A DNA stretch of 7,905 nt from Bacteroidia bacterium (GTDB lineage Bacteria > Bacteroidota > Bacteroidia > Bacteroidales > Dysgonomonadaceae): NCBI GenBank assembly GCA_030539475.1, contig JAUNRY010000096.1, forward strand, positions 1 through 7,905, in the 5' to 3' direction. Below the pieces are notes generated by a model. The model had not been told where the DNA came from and ran no database searches. It was given only the letters and a program-made list of their open reading frames with translations. Positions 1 to 6,257 of this stretch are shown here, piece after piece; within the stretch, counting starts at the first letter, position 1; each line of letters starts with the position of its first letter. The position numbers and the translations under genes were made by a program.

Positions 1-110
1 TGAGAAATCTTTCTCAAGCGCATGAGAAAAGTGTCTCACGCTTATGAGAATGTTATCTCACGCGTATGAAACTCTAGTCCCAACCGCATGAAACTGTAGT
101 CCCACGCTTA
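1..110. repeat. 22-bp tandem array of hairpin-forming units
   Basis: Five consecutive units of exactly 22 bp start at 1, 23, 45, 67 and 89; a sixth begins TGGGA at 111 and decays into the end of the neighbouring gene. Each unit is a 16-bp imperfect palindrome followed by a 6-bp GC-containing spacer (AGCGCA, CGCTTA, CGCGTA, ACCGCA, CGCTTA). Units 1-3 have arms TGAGA and TCTCA on the plus strand. Units 4-5 have TGAAA and TCCCA, which do not pair as plus-strand RNA but pair as UGGGA/UUUCA with two G-U pairs in minus-strand RNA. The array lies directly 3' of the minus-strand transporter gene, so it would be in that transcript's 3' end. It probably extends past the left edge. Function is unknown; a dispersed intergenic repeat or an RNA-stabilising or terminating 3' structure are both possible. 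Confidence 0.85.
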
Positions 111-121
111 TGGGATTATAA

Positions 122-1015
122 TTATTGCAACTTTTTCTTCCTCCAAATCTGCCACGAATTTACCAAATTCTGCCACAGCACATACAATCCGGGGCCAAGC
201 GAAGCCAGCGGGTTAAGATAGGTTTGCGTGAGCCAAATGGCCAACACCGTGTTTTTTTGCCCGAGGCTTTGTCCACCGGCAACCGTGTTGTTGAATCGAG
301 ATCCGATTCTTCGTCCGAAAATGAATTGCATAAGGCATACCGCGAGGGTAATTGCGGCAATGGTTAGTTCCAGCGAATAATTTCCATCGTTATTTGCCAA
401 TACAAATTGCGTTACATTGCCAATAACAATGGTTAGCGCGGCTGCCCACAAATAAAACGAGATTATTTGCGCGTTACGCACTTTTCGGTGTGCTTTTGGC
501 GATATTTTTGCGAGTAACAACGCCAACACGAAAGGAACAAGCAAAATGGGCATCACCTTTTGAAAAATGTACCAGAACGATGCGAAAAACGGTACGCTTT
601 CGTTGGCGCTTCCGATAACGGACAAGAACAGCGGCGCCATAAACGCAACCAACAAGTTGCTTAAAATGGTGTAAGCGGCCGCGGTAGAAACATTTCCGTC
701 TAAAATTCCGGTTACAACGGGCGCCGATGTTGCCGTGGCGGTAAGAATGCAAATCATTACGGCTTGCGCCAGAATTTCGTTGAACGGCTTTAACAGGATG
801 TACACGGCAGCGCTTCCCACGTATTGAATGGCGAGTAAAATGTAATGGAATTTTGTCAGCCGCACTTCGTTCCACGTTACCCGGCAATAGGTTACGAAAA
901 GCATCAGCGAAAGCAGGTAGGGAATAATAGGATTAAAAACGTACAACTGTTTGTGAAATGCTATTCCTATTATCATTGCGATAATGAGCAGGTATTTTTC
1001 TAAGAATTTATGCAT
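122..1015 (-). CDS. Bile acid:sodium symporter (BASS/SBF) family transporter
   Basis: This 297-residue, very hydrophobic protein has about nine to ten predicted membrane segments and therefore sits in the inner membrane. The N-terminal half holds the segment TATATSAPVVTGILDGNVS (about 92-110), which matches the crossover region of the BASS fold. The C-terminal half carries GGQSLGQKNT (247-256) followed by a conserved hydrophobic stretch with LNPLASLGPGLY, a pattern I associate with Bacteroidetes members of this family. It ends in a basic tail (WRKKKLQ). Family members move bile acids or other organic anions, usually with sodium; the substrate here cannot be told from sequence. It starts at ATG 1013-1015 and stops TAA at 122-124, right at the edge of the 22-bp repeat array. 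It lies 82 nt after the secreted hydrolase, separated by a hairpin, with no promoter of its own visible, so it may be the last gene of the yicC-gmk unit. Confidence 0.8.
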   Translation of the reverse strand: MHKFLEKYLLIIAMIIGIAFHKQLYVFNPIIPYLLSLMLFVTYCRVTWNEVRLTKFHYILLAIQYVGSAAVYILLKPFNEILAQAVMICILTATATSAPVVTGILDGNVSTAAAYTILSNLLVAFMAPLFLSVIGSANESVPFFASFWYIFQKVMPILLVPFVLALLLAKISPKAHRKVRNAQIISFYLWAAALTIVIGNVTQFVLANNDGNYSLELTIAAITLAVCLMQFIFGRRIGSRFNNTVAGGQSLGQKNTVLAIWLTQTYLNPLASLGPGLYVLWQNLVNSWQIWRKKKLQ

Positions 1016-1020
1016 ACAAA

Positions 1021-1095
1021 GCGTTCAATGTTTGGAGTTTAAGGTTCAACGTTGGGCGGCACAAACGCTGAACCTTAAACGTTGAACGTTAAACC
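1021..1095. repeat. Long intergenic hairpin of GTTCAACGTT-type words
   Basis: Arms 1037-1053 (GTTTAAGGTTCAACGTT) and 1064-1080 (AACGCTGAACCTTAAAC) are 17-bp inverted repeats with one mismatch around a 10-nt loop. The mismatch (1049/1068) is A-C on the plus strand but G-U in minus-strand RNA. Flanking words GCGTTCAA (from 1021) and GTTGAACGTT (1081-1090) extend the symmetry imperfectly. It fills the gap between the hydrolase and transporter genes. On the transcribed minus strand it is not followed by a T-run, so it does not look like an intrinsic terminator; a dispersed palindromic repeat or mRNA processing or stabilising hairpin is more likely. Confidence 0.8.
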
Positions 1096-1097
1096 TT

Positions 1098-2030
1098 TTA
1101 GTCATAATAATTCCCCGGATTGGTAGATGTATCCGATTTTCGGAGTTTATCTTTCAGGTTGATATCCAGCATCCACTGTTTGCGGTTGAAAACAAAATCG
1201 CGGATAAAACGGTCAATTTCGGGCAGAAATTCTTTCATCGGATATTCGGATACGTCGTGGCCGATGTTTTCCATCGTGTAAAACGTGTATGGATATCCTT
1301 GTTGTTTGAATCGTTTTGCCAACGGTTTCGAACCGAAAACGCCTAAGTTGAAAAACCGCGTTTGGCCGTATGGCACTAACTTGTCGCTGCTTCCGTGAAA
1401 GAATAGAGTGGGAGCAGGACGTTGTGTGTAAGACGGAAGGCCTTCGGAGCTGAAAATGGAACCTGCAAAAGCAATTACGCCGGCGTACCGGAAATCATTT
1501 GGCAATGCTTTTGCCGATTCGCGGGCGTTTTGTTTTTCGTAATCGGCCTGTAAAACGGTCATTGCGCCTGCACTGGAGCCGCTTATAATTATTCGCGATG
1601 TGTCGATGTTCAGTTCATCGGCATTTTGCAGCAGAAAGCCGGTGGCTGAATACAAATCGGCAACGGCCATGGCAATGGCGTTTCTGAGTGGGCGGTTGTT
1701 GAAAAGGCCGGGAGCTTTTTCCCCTTTCATTCCCAACCGATAGTCAATGGAAACCACTTTAAATCCGTTGCCGGCAAAATAATTAAAGTAGTCTTCGTAG
1801 GGTTTTGCGTCGCGTGTTCCTTCTTTGAAACCTCCGCCGAAAACAAATACAATACACGGTTGACTGAATGCAAAAACCGAATCGGCCGAATAAATATCCA
1901 TTTTCAGTTCCTGCTTGTCTTTTACGGCAAAAACACGGGTTTCTTTCTTTATTTCCGTTGAGAAAAGGAGAAACGGAATACAGAAGAATGACAGAAAGAG
2001 GAAGGTTGCGGGTGATTTTATCTTTTTCAT
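1098..2030 (-). CDS. Secreted alpha/beta hydrolase (esterase/lipase family)
   Basis: The protein has 310 residues. Residues 1 to about 24 form a signal peptide (KK, then a hydrophobic core with many Phe/Leu) with likely cleavage near FS|TE. The only Cys in that stretch is not in a lipobox, so a periplasmic or exported soluble enzyme is expected. The alpha/beta-hydrolase signatures are in order: an oxyanion-hole segment FGGGF (64-68, Phe where many relatives have His), nucleophile elbow GSSAG (151-155, Ser153), Asp216 in GSSDKLVP, and His258 in ENIGHD. Together these make a complete Ser-Asp-His triad. The family hydrolyses carboxyl esters, including acetyl or feruloyl groups on glycans, but the substrate is not shown. 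The gene starts at ATG 2028-2030, 12 nt after gmk stops, so the two are probably cotranscribed; a functional link with guanylate kinase is not evident. Confidence 0.85.
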   Translation of the reverse strand: MKKIKSPATFLFLSFFCIPFLLFSTEIKKETRVFAVKDKQELKMDIYSADSVFAFSQPCIVFVFGGGFKEGTRDAKPYEDYFNYFAGNGFKVVSIDYRLGMKGEKAPGLFNNRPLRNAIAMAVADLYSATGFLLQNADELNIDTSRIIISGSSAGAMTVLQADYEKQNARESAKALPNDFRYAGVIAFAGSIFSSEGLPSYTQRPAPTLFFHGSSDKLVPYGQTRFFNLGVFGSKPLAKRFKQQGYPYTFYTMENIGHDVSEYPMKEFLPEIDRFIRDFVFNRKQWMLDINLKDKLRKSDTSTNPGNYYD

Positions 2031-2042
2031 TTTGTTGGTTTT

Positions 2043-2636
2043 TTACCGCGATTTGGAAATTGCAGCACCCGATGATGGGGTTGTGAACTCTTTTATTGCT
2101 CTGTAAACCTCTTCTTTCGCCCTGTCGAAATTATCGTTTTGAATTATCACATCGAATTTTGAAGCAAAACTCATTTCGTATTCTGCTTTTGCCAGGCGTT
2201 TTTCGATAACCTGAGGCGCGTCGGTTCCTCGTTTTTCCAGCCTTTCCCGAAGCGTTTGTACCGATGGCGGCATCACGAAAATACTCAATGCCCGGTCGCC
2301 ATATTTGTGTTTCACGTTCAATCCTCCAATACAATCAATATCGAAAACTACGTTTTTGCCTTCGGCAAGAATGCGATCGACTTCGCTTTTCAGCGTCCCG
2401 TAGAATTTATCGGGATACACTTCCTCGTACTCCAGAAAATCGCCGTCGGCAATTTTGTCTTTAAATTCCTGCGGCGTGAGGAAAAAATACTCCACACCGT
2501 TTTTTTCTTCACCGCGCGGCAGCCGGCTGGTAGCCGAAATGGAGAATTGCAGGTTTAAATCGCGTTCCAGCATGTGCCGCACGATGGTGGATTTACCTGC
2601 GCCCGATGGCGCCGAAAAAATGATTAATTTTGACAT
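2043..2636 (-). CDS. gmk: Guanylate kinase
   Basis: This 197-residue cytoplasmic enzyme phosphorylates GMP (and dGMP) to GDP with ATP, in purine nucleotide synthesis and salvage. The Walker A loop SAPSGAGKST is at 8-17. GMP-binding positions match the well-studied yeast enzyme: Ser34, Arg38, Arg41, Tyr50, Glu69, then Tyr79 and Thr81 in FYGTL. The DIDCIGG segment (99-105) corresponds to the usual DIDVQGA. An Arg-rich lid (RERLEKRGTD, about 130-139) precedes EKRLAKAEYEM, and the DxxIxND segment (162-168) is also standard. Length is normal for the family. ATG at 2634-2636 places the P-loop correctly. It follows yicC by 54 nt, a pairing conserved in many bacteria, with a perfect palindrome in the gap and no separate promoter seen. 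Confidence 0.97.
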   Translation of the reverse strand: MSKLIIFSAPSGAGKSTIVRHMLERDLNLQFSISATSRLPRGEEKNGVEYFFLTPQEFKDKIADGDFLEYEEVYPDKFYGTLKSEVDRILAEGKNVVFDIDCIGGLNVKHKYGDRALSIFVMPPSVQTLRERLEKRGTDAPQVIEKRLAKAEYEMSFASKFDVIIQNDNFDRAKEEVYRAIKEFTTPSSGAAISKSR

Positions 2637-2655
2637 AACGGTTAAATATGTGATT

Positions 2656-2683
2656 GCAGAGATGCACGGCCGTGCATCTCTGC
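2656..2683. repeat. Perfect 28-bp palindrome between yicC and gmk
   Basis: GCAGAGATGCACGG at 2656-2669 is followed immediately by its exact reverse complement at 2670-2683, with no loop. It takes up half of the 54-nt spacer between the yicC stop and gmk start. No T-run follows on the minus strand, and it lies inside an apparent operon, so termination is unlikely. From memory, similar palindromes of the GAGACGCACGG/CCGTGCGTCTC type occur as dispersed intergenic elements in Bacteroidetes and some other phyla; that link is unverified here. Confidence 0.85.
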
Positions 2684-2690
2684 TTGTTGT

Positions 2691-3563
2691 TTACAACACA
2701 TTCAATATCTGTTCTTTAATTTGTTCCAGTTCATCTTTCATTTGCACCACGAGGCGTTGCATATCGCTGTGGTTTGATTTTGAGCCCAGCGTGTTGATTT
2801 CCCGGCCCATTTCCTGAGCTATGAACCCGAGTTTTTTACCTTGCGATTTTTGGTCGTTCAGCGTTTCGATGAAATAATCCAGATGATTTGTCAATCGCGT
2901 TTTTTCTTCGTTCACATCCAGTTTTTCGATGTAATAAATCATTTCTTGCTCAAAGCGGTTGGTGTCGTACTCCTTATTGTCGAGTGCGGCAAGGCCGTCG
3001 TAAATGCGCGATTTAATTTTTTCAAGGCGCTCATCTTCGTAAGGCTCAGTGTTTTGTAATAACTGACGTATGCCGGCAATCTTTTCTGCCAACAGTTTTT
3101 TGAGCATTTCTCCTTCCTGAATACGAAAATCGATAAGCTCATTCACGGCCTTTTCAACGGCTTTCTCAATGGCTGCCCATTCTTCATCATTCAGCTCTTC
3201 AGTGTTTTGTTTCATCACATCGGGCAACCGCAGCAGGGTGCTGAACCAATCTTGCGGGCCACTGATATTCAGCTCGCCGGCCAACGATAGTATTTCCTGA
3301 TGATATTGCTTGAGAAGGGTGTGATCGATGGTGGCGGAAACATCTTTGGAAATGTATTCAACGGAAAGCGACAGGTCTATTTTTCCGCGTTCGAGTTTCT
3401 TAGACAGGTAGTTTCGCAACCCTATTTCCTTTTCCCTGTAAATCATGGGAATGCGGGCAAATAAATCGAACTGTTTGCTGTTTAGCGATTTAATCTCTAT
3501 TGTTAGCTTTTTGTGCGGAAGTTCTACAACGGCTTTTCCGTAGCCGGTCATTGAGTGTATCAT
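2691..3563 (-). CDS. yicC: YicC/YloC family endoribonuclease
   Basis: This 290-residue cytoplasmic protein has the full YicC architecture. The N-terminal domain (about 1-155) opens with SMTGYG (4-9), then EIKSLNSKQFD (23-33) and LERGKIDL (57-64). After a helical, charged middle, the C-terminal DUF1732 domain (about 206-290) has the hallmark EMGREINTLGSKS (251-263). E. coli YicC and B. subtilis YloC have been described as endoribonucleases taking part in RNA turnover; the exact targets in this organism are unknown. ATG at 3561-3563 gives the canonical N terminus. A near-consensus Bacteroidetes promoter lies 18 nt upstream, so this is the first gene of the yicC-gmk unit. The C terminus is glutamate/lysine-rich helix, as is usual. 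Confidence 0.93.
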   Translation of the reverse strand: MIHSMTGYGKAVVELPHKKLTIEIKSLNSKQFDLFARIPMIYREKEIGLRNYLSKKLERGKIDLSLSVEYISKDVSATIDHTLLKQYHQEILSLAGELNISGPQDWFSTLLRLPDVMKQNTEELNDEEWAAIEKAVEKAVNELIDFRIQEGEMLKKLLAEKIAGIRQLLQNTEPYEDERLEKIKSRIYDGLAALDNKEYDTNRFEQEMIYYIEKLDVNEEKTRLTNHLDYFIETLNDQKSQGKKLGFIAQEMGREINTLGSKSNHSDMQRLVVQMKDELEQIKEQILNVL

Positions 3564-3580
3564 TTTCTCTGAGTTTTGTA

Positions 3581-3588
3581 CAAAGGTA
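3581..3588 (-). promoter_or_regulatory. Bacteroidetes-type -7 element for yicC
   Basis: On the minus strand this reads TACCTTTG, a perfect match to the TAnnTTTG -7 consensus used by the Bacteroidetes primary sigma factor. It sits between the rprY terminator and the yicC start, implying a short 5' leader of roughly a dozen nucleotides. The upstream -33 region is A-rich with no clear TTTG. Confidence 0.65.
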
Positions 3589-3640
3589 GGTAATTTTTAT
3601 TTATTTTTTGTGCGATTTGTGAATAGCCGCACCCAATAAG

Positions 3641-3667
3641 AAAAGCCGCCCCTTGCGGACGGCTTTT
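3641..3667 (-). terminator. Intrinsic terminator of rprX-rprY
   Basis: On the minus strand the hairpin is AAAAGCCGTCC, loop GCAAG, GGGCGGCTTTT: an 11-bp stem with one G-U pair, ending in a short T stretch. It begins 25 nt after the rprY stop. On the plus strand the same pair would be a C-A mismatch, so minus-strand use is favoured, although the flanking A- and T-runs could give some bidirectional activity. Confidence 0.85.
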
Positions 3668-3691
3668 TCTACAAATGAAGTTTTTTTCTGC

Positions 3692-4405
3692 TTAAGCGTT
3701 TTCCGTTTCTTCTTCGGTAGGTACAATTAGTTTGTAGCCTTTTCCGTGAATATTGATGATTTCAATGTTCGATTCGGGCTTCAGCAGTTTGCGCAATTTG
3801 GTGATGTACACGTCCATGCTTCGGGCGTTGAAGTAGGTGTCTTCTTCCCAAATTTGTTTCAGTGCGTGGTTGCGTTCCAGAATATCGTTTGCGTGTGAGC
3901 AGAGCAGCGAAAGCAATTCCGATTCTTTGGTGGTGAGCTTGGTTTGCTCGTCGCCTATGTGAAGAATCTGTTTTTGCGTATCGAAAGTCATGTTTCCGAA
4001 TTTGTAAATTTGCTGTTCTTTCGATTTTTTGCCTTTCACGCGGCGGATAATGGCTTCGATGCGAAGTACCAGTTCTTCCATGCTGAATGGTTTGGTAATG
4101 TAGTCGTCGGCACCGGCTTTAAATCCTTCCAATACGTCGTCTTTCAAATTTTTGGCAGTCAAAAATATTACAGGAATCTCCGTGTTTATGGTCCTTATGT
4201 CCTTTACTAGTGTGATGCCGTCTTTTTTAGGCATCATCACGTCAACAATACATAAATCATACTTTGTTTTTACAAAACCCTTATATCCGGCTTCTCCATC
4301 CGGAAACAGATCGGTTTCAAATCCTTTTGCTTGCAGATATTCTCTGAGCAACATGCCAAGATTCTCGTCATCTTCGCATAAAAATAGTTTTAATTTTTCT
4401 TCCAT
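3692..4405 (-). CDS. rprY: RprY-type OmpR-family response regulator
   Basis: This is a 237-residue DNA-binding response regulator. The receiver domain (about 5-120) has the acidic cluster EDD (11-13), phospho-acceptor Asp55 in CIVDVMMPKKDG, Thr83 in FLTAK and Lys105 in DYITKPFS. The winged-helix domain (about 134-228) includes TTKESELLSLL (158-168), a recognition helix around MDVYITKLRK (197-206) and the wing GKGYKL (221-226). The sequence closely resembles Bacteroides RprY. In that genus the RprX/RprY pair was identified through effects on tetracycline resistance and porin expression in E. coli, and Porphyromonas gingivalis RprY is tied to oxidative-stress and sodium-related responses. Its ATG (4403-4405) comes 1 nt after the rprX stop, so the two are translationally close and cotranscribed. 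A terminator follows. Confidence 0.93.
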   Translation of the reverse strand: MEEKLKLFLCEDDENLGMLLREYLQAKGFETDLFPDGEAGYKGFVKTKYDLCIVDVMMPKKDGITLVKDIRTINTEIPVIFLTAKNLKDDVLEGFKAGADDYITKPFSMEELVLRIEAIIRRVKGKKSKEQQIYKFGNMTFDTQKQILHIGDEQTKLTTKESELLSLLCSHANDILERNHALKQIWEEDTYFNARSMDVYITKLRKLLKPESNIEIINIHGKGYKLIVPTEEETENA

Positions 4406-4406
4406 A

Positions 4407-5966
4407 TCATTTTTGTGTTATAACGGGTAAACTTATTATAAATTTTGTTCCTTTACCCAATTCGCTGTCTGCGCGAATGGTTCCTCCTAAATCTGTAACG
4501 ATTTTTTTCACGTAAGCAAGTCCCAATCCGAATCCTTTCACGTCGTGAACGTTTCCGGTGGACACGCGATAAAACCGGTCGAATATCTTTTTCACATCTT
4601 CTTTCTTTATCCCAATTCCCTTGTCTTCTACCGAAATGATGATTTTGCCGCCTTCGTTGCGGGTGCGAATCATCAGAACGGGCGGTACGTTTTCTTTTTT
4701 GTACTTCAGCGCGTTGTCGAGCAGATTGAAAAGCACGTTGGTGAAGTGCATTTCGTCGATGTTTACCGTTGTTTTCTCTGCTTGCAGATCGATGTCGAGT
4801 TCGCCGCCAAATTTTTCTACTTTCAGAATGTGCGTGTTGGCAACGTTTACGATAATGTCGTTTAAATCTGCTTCTTTTATCTTCAACGTGGCTCTTTGTT
4901 TGTCGAAAAGAGACATCTGCAGCACTTTTTCTACCTGAAAGCTCAATCGTTTTGTTTCGTCGTTAATTACGCCTGCCACGTGTTTAAATACTTCGGGCGA
5001 TTTTGTTATCGATTCGTCCTTGAGCATTTGCGAGGCCAGCGAAATGGTTGAAACGGGTGTTTTGAGCTCGTGAGTCATGTTGTTGATAAAATCGTTCTTC
5101 ATTTCAGACAAACGCTTTTGCCTGAAAAGGCTGACTATGGTGAAAATGAACGTTACCAGCAGAATGAAGGTAAATATCAATGAGGGCACAAAGAATGAAA
5201 GTTCACTGTAAACAAAATCTGTTTTTGTTGGAAAATATACTTTCAACAAATTCAGCTTCGATGGCGGGTCTCTGGGAAACAAAATTTGAGAGTAAATTGA
5301 GTTTTCATCTTTCGACGAAAATCCGGGCGATGAATAAACAACTCTGTTGTTGAAGTCTACAACCTGAAAGCTGTAGGGCACGTTTAACGCGTTGTTTAAC
5401 AGTTCCGAACGGATGAATTTGTCTAAATCGTAAAAATTTATCCGTTCTTCAATGGGATCGCCGCTGGCTCTGTACATGAGTTTTAGGATAACTTCATTGA
5501 GCAATTCCTGTTCGTGCAAATATCGTTGCTGAAAGGCTTGCTGCAGATCGTACGAAGTTTTTGAGATGGTGTTCACTCCGTGTCGGGGAGATATAAACAC
5601 GCTTCCTTTCCCAATATCGTTTATAGAGCTTTGGTTTTGAATTGTTTGCTCAATTTTTGTTTCACTTCCATCGGGATGAGTAATGGTTGTCTGGGTTTGT
5701 TCCGTAACAATATTGGTGGAAGTCCTCGGCAGGGTGTATTGAGAATACCGGTTTTCAGACTCCAGCATATCTTCTTCCAGATAACGCTGGCTTTGTTCCA
5801 ATTCCAGATCCCTCGATACATTGATGAGGCTTTGTTTCACCATTTCGTTGAATTGCTGTTCCCGCACAGACATGCTTGCTCTCATGTACCTTACTTGCAA
5901 AAACAGTAACGAGAAGAAAGCTACAAACATAACCAACGCAAGCAACCAGATAGTTGACTTTTTCAT
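4407..5966 (-). CDS. rprX: RprX-type sensor histidine kinase
   Basis: This 519-residue inner-membrane kinase partners the RprY regulator encoded directly downstream. A first membrane helix (about 7-24) and a second (about 258-281) bracket a periplasmic sensor region of about 230 residues. That region has a polar Thr/Gln-rich stretch (about 83-114) and no recognised ligand domain. There is no HAMP domain of usual length. HisKA follows with phospho-accepting His299 in NNMTHELKTP. The ATPase domain has an N box (NLLDNALKYK, 414-423), G1 (EDKGIGI, 447-453), an F box (FDRFYR, 462-467) and G2 (GFGLGLAYVKK, 478-488), so all catalytic motifs are intact. The signal is unknown. The start at ATG 5964-5966 gives a proper N-terminal membrane anchor. 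No perfect TAnnTTTG element was found in the AT-rich leader. Confidence 0.92.
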   Translation of the reverse strand: MKKSTIWLLALVMFVAFFSLLFLQVRYMRASMSVREQQFNEMVKQSLINVSRDLELEQSQRYLEEDMLESENRYSQYTLPRTSTNIVTEQTQTTITHPDGSETKIEQTIQNQSSINDIGKGSVFISPRHGVNTISKTSYDLQQAFQQRYLHEQELLNEVILKLMYRASGDPIEERINFYDLDKFIRSELLNNALNVPYSFQVVDFNNRVVYSSPGFSSKDENSIYSQILFPRDPPSKLNLLKVYFPTKTDFVYSELSFFVPSLIFTFILLVTFIFTIVSLFRQKRLSEMKNDFINNMTHELKTPVSTISLASQMLKDESITKSPEVFKHVAGVINDETKRLSFQVEKVLQMSLFDKQRATLKIKEADLNDIIVNVANTHILKVEKFGGELDIDLQAEKTTVNIDEMHFTNVLFNLLDNALKYKKENVPPVLMIRTRNEGGKIIISVEDKGIGIKKEDVKKIFDRFYRVSTGNVHDVKGFGLGLAYVKKIVTDLGGTIRADSELGKGTKFIISLPVITQK

Positions 5967-6206
5967 ACTTTTGCTTTACCTATCTCCGTTTTAGTTGACA
6001 AATTAAAATATTAAAGACCGTTTTATAGTTATTAATTTAACAAATAAACGACTTTTTTGTTTAACATTTCTCCTTAAAATTATAAAAAATCGTAAAAACG
6101 TTCTGTTACAACATTATTTAAGAGGAATGTTAAAATGCCGGCGGGTTTTTTAGAAAAAATTCACGTTGGCAAATCTGTTTCAGGATGTTCCGTTTGCTGA
6201 TCGGGA
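5967..6206. other. AT-rich intergenic leader of rprX
   Basis: These roughly 240 bp between the rprX start and the upstream terminator are strongly AT-rich, especially 5999-6120. I found no ORF, RNA gene or perfect -7 element on the minus strand. Near-matches lacking one invariant base occur around 5999-6006 and 6041-6048. A loose inverted symmetry (TTTAACAAA near 6036-6044 with TTGTTTAAC near 6057-6065) is visible. The rprX promoter and any autoregulatory RprY site should lie here. Confidence 0.5.
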
Positions 6207-6237
6207 ATAAAAAACCCGATAGGGAAGTATCGGGTTT
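6207..6237 (-). terminator. Intrinsic terminator of the phosphatidyltransferase gene
   Basis: On the minus strand AAACCCGATA (6237-6228), loop CTTCCC, TATCGGGTTT (6221-6212) forms a perfect 10-bp stem, and the T-run continues to TTTTTTATT. It starts about 20 nt after the CDS stop. Confidence 0.9.
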
Positions 6238-6257
6238 AACTGTTACGCGCAAATTTT

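Noticed and set aside
1..121. Possible CRISPR array at the left edge
   Set aside because: The period is 22 bp with only a 6-bp spacer between palindromic cores and the spacers are themselves similar; CRISPR arrays have longer repeats and unique spacers of about 30 bp. No cas gene is present.
1037..1080. Hairpin read as an intrinsic terminator of the hydrolase gene
   Set aside because: The minus strand after the hairpin has no T-run, and the stem is not GC-rich at its base.
1868..2106. Plus-strand small open frames across the gmk-hydrolase junction
   Set aside because: They are shadows overlapping two well-supported minus-strand genes and have no recognisable features.
6130..6160. GCCGGCGGG followed by a T-run, possible plus-strand terminator
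   Set aside because: Only the 6-bp GCCGGC is self-complementary, so no stable stem-loop precedes the T-run, and no plus-strand gene lies upstream.
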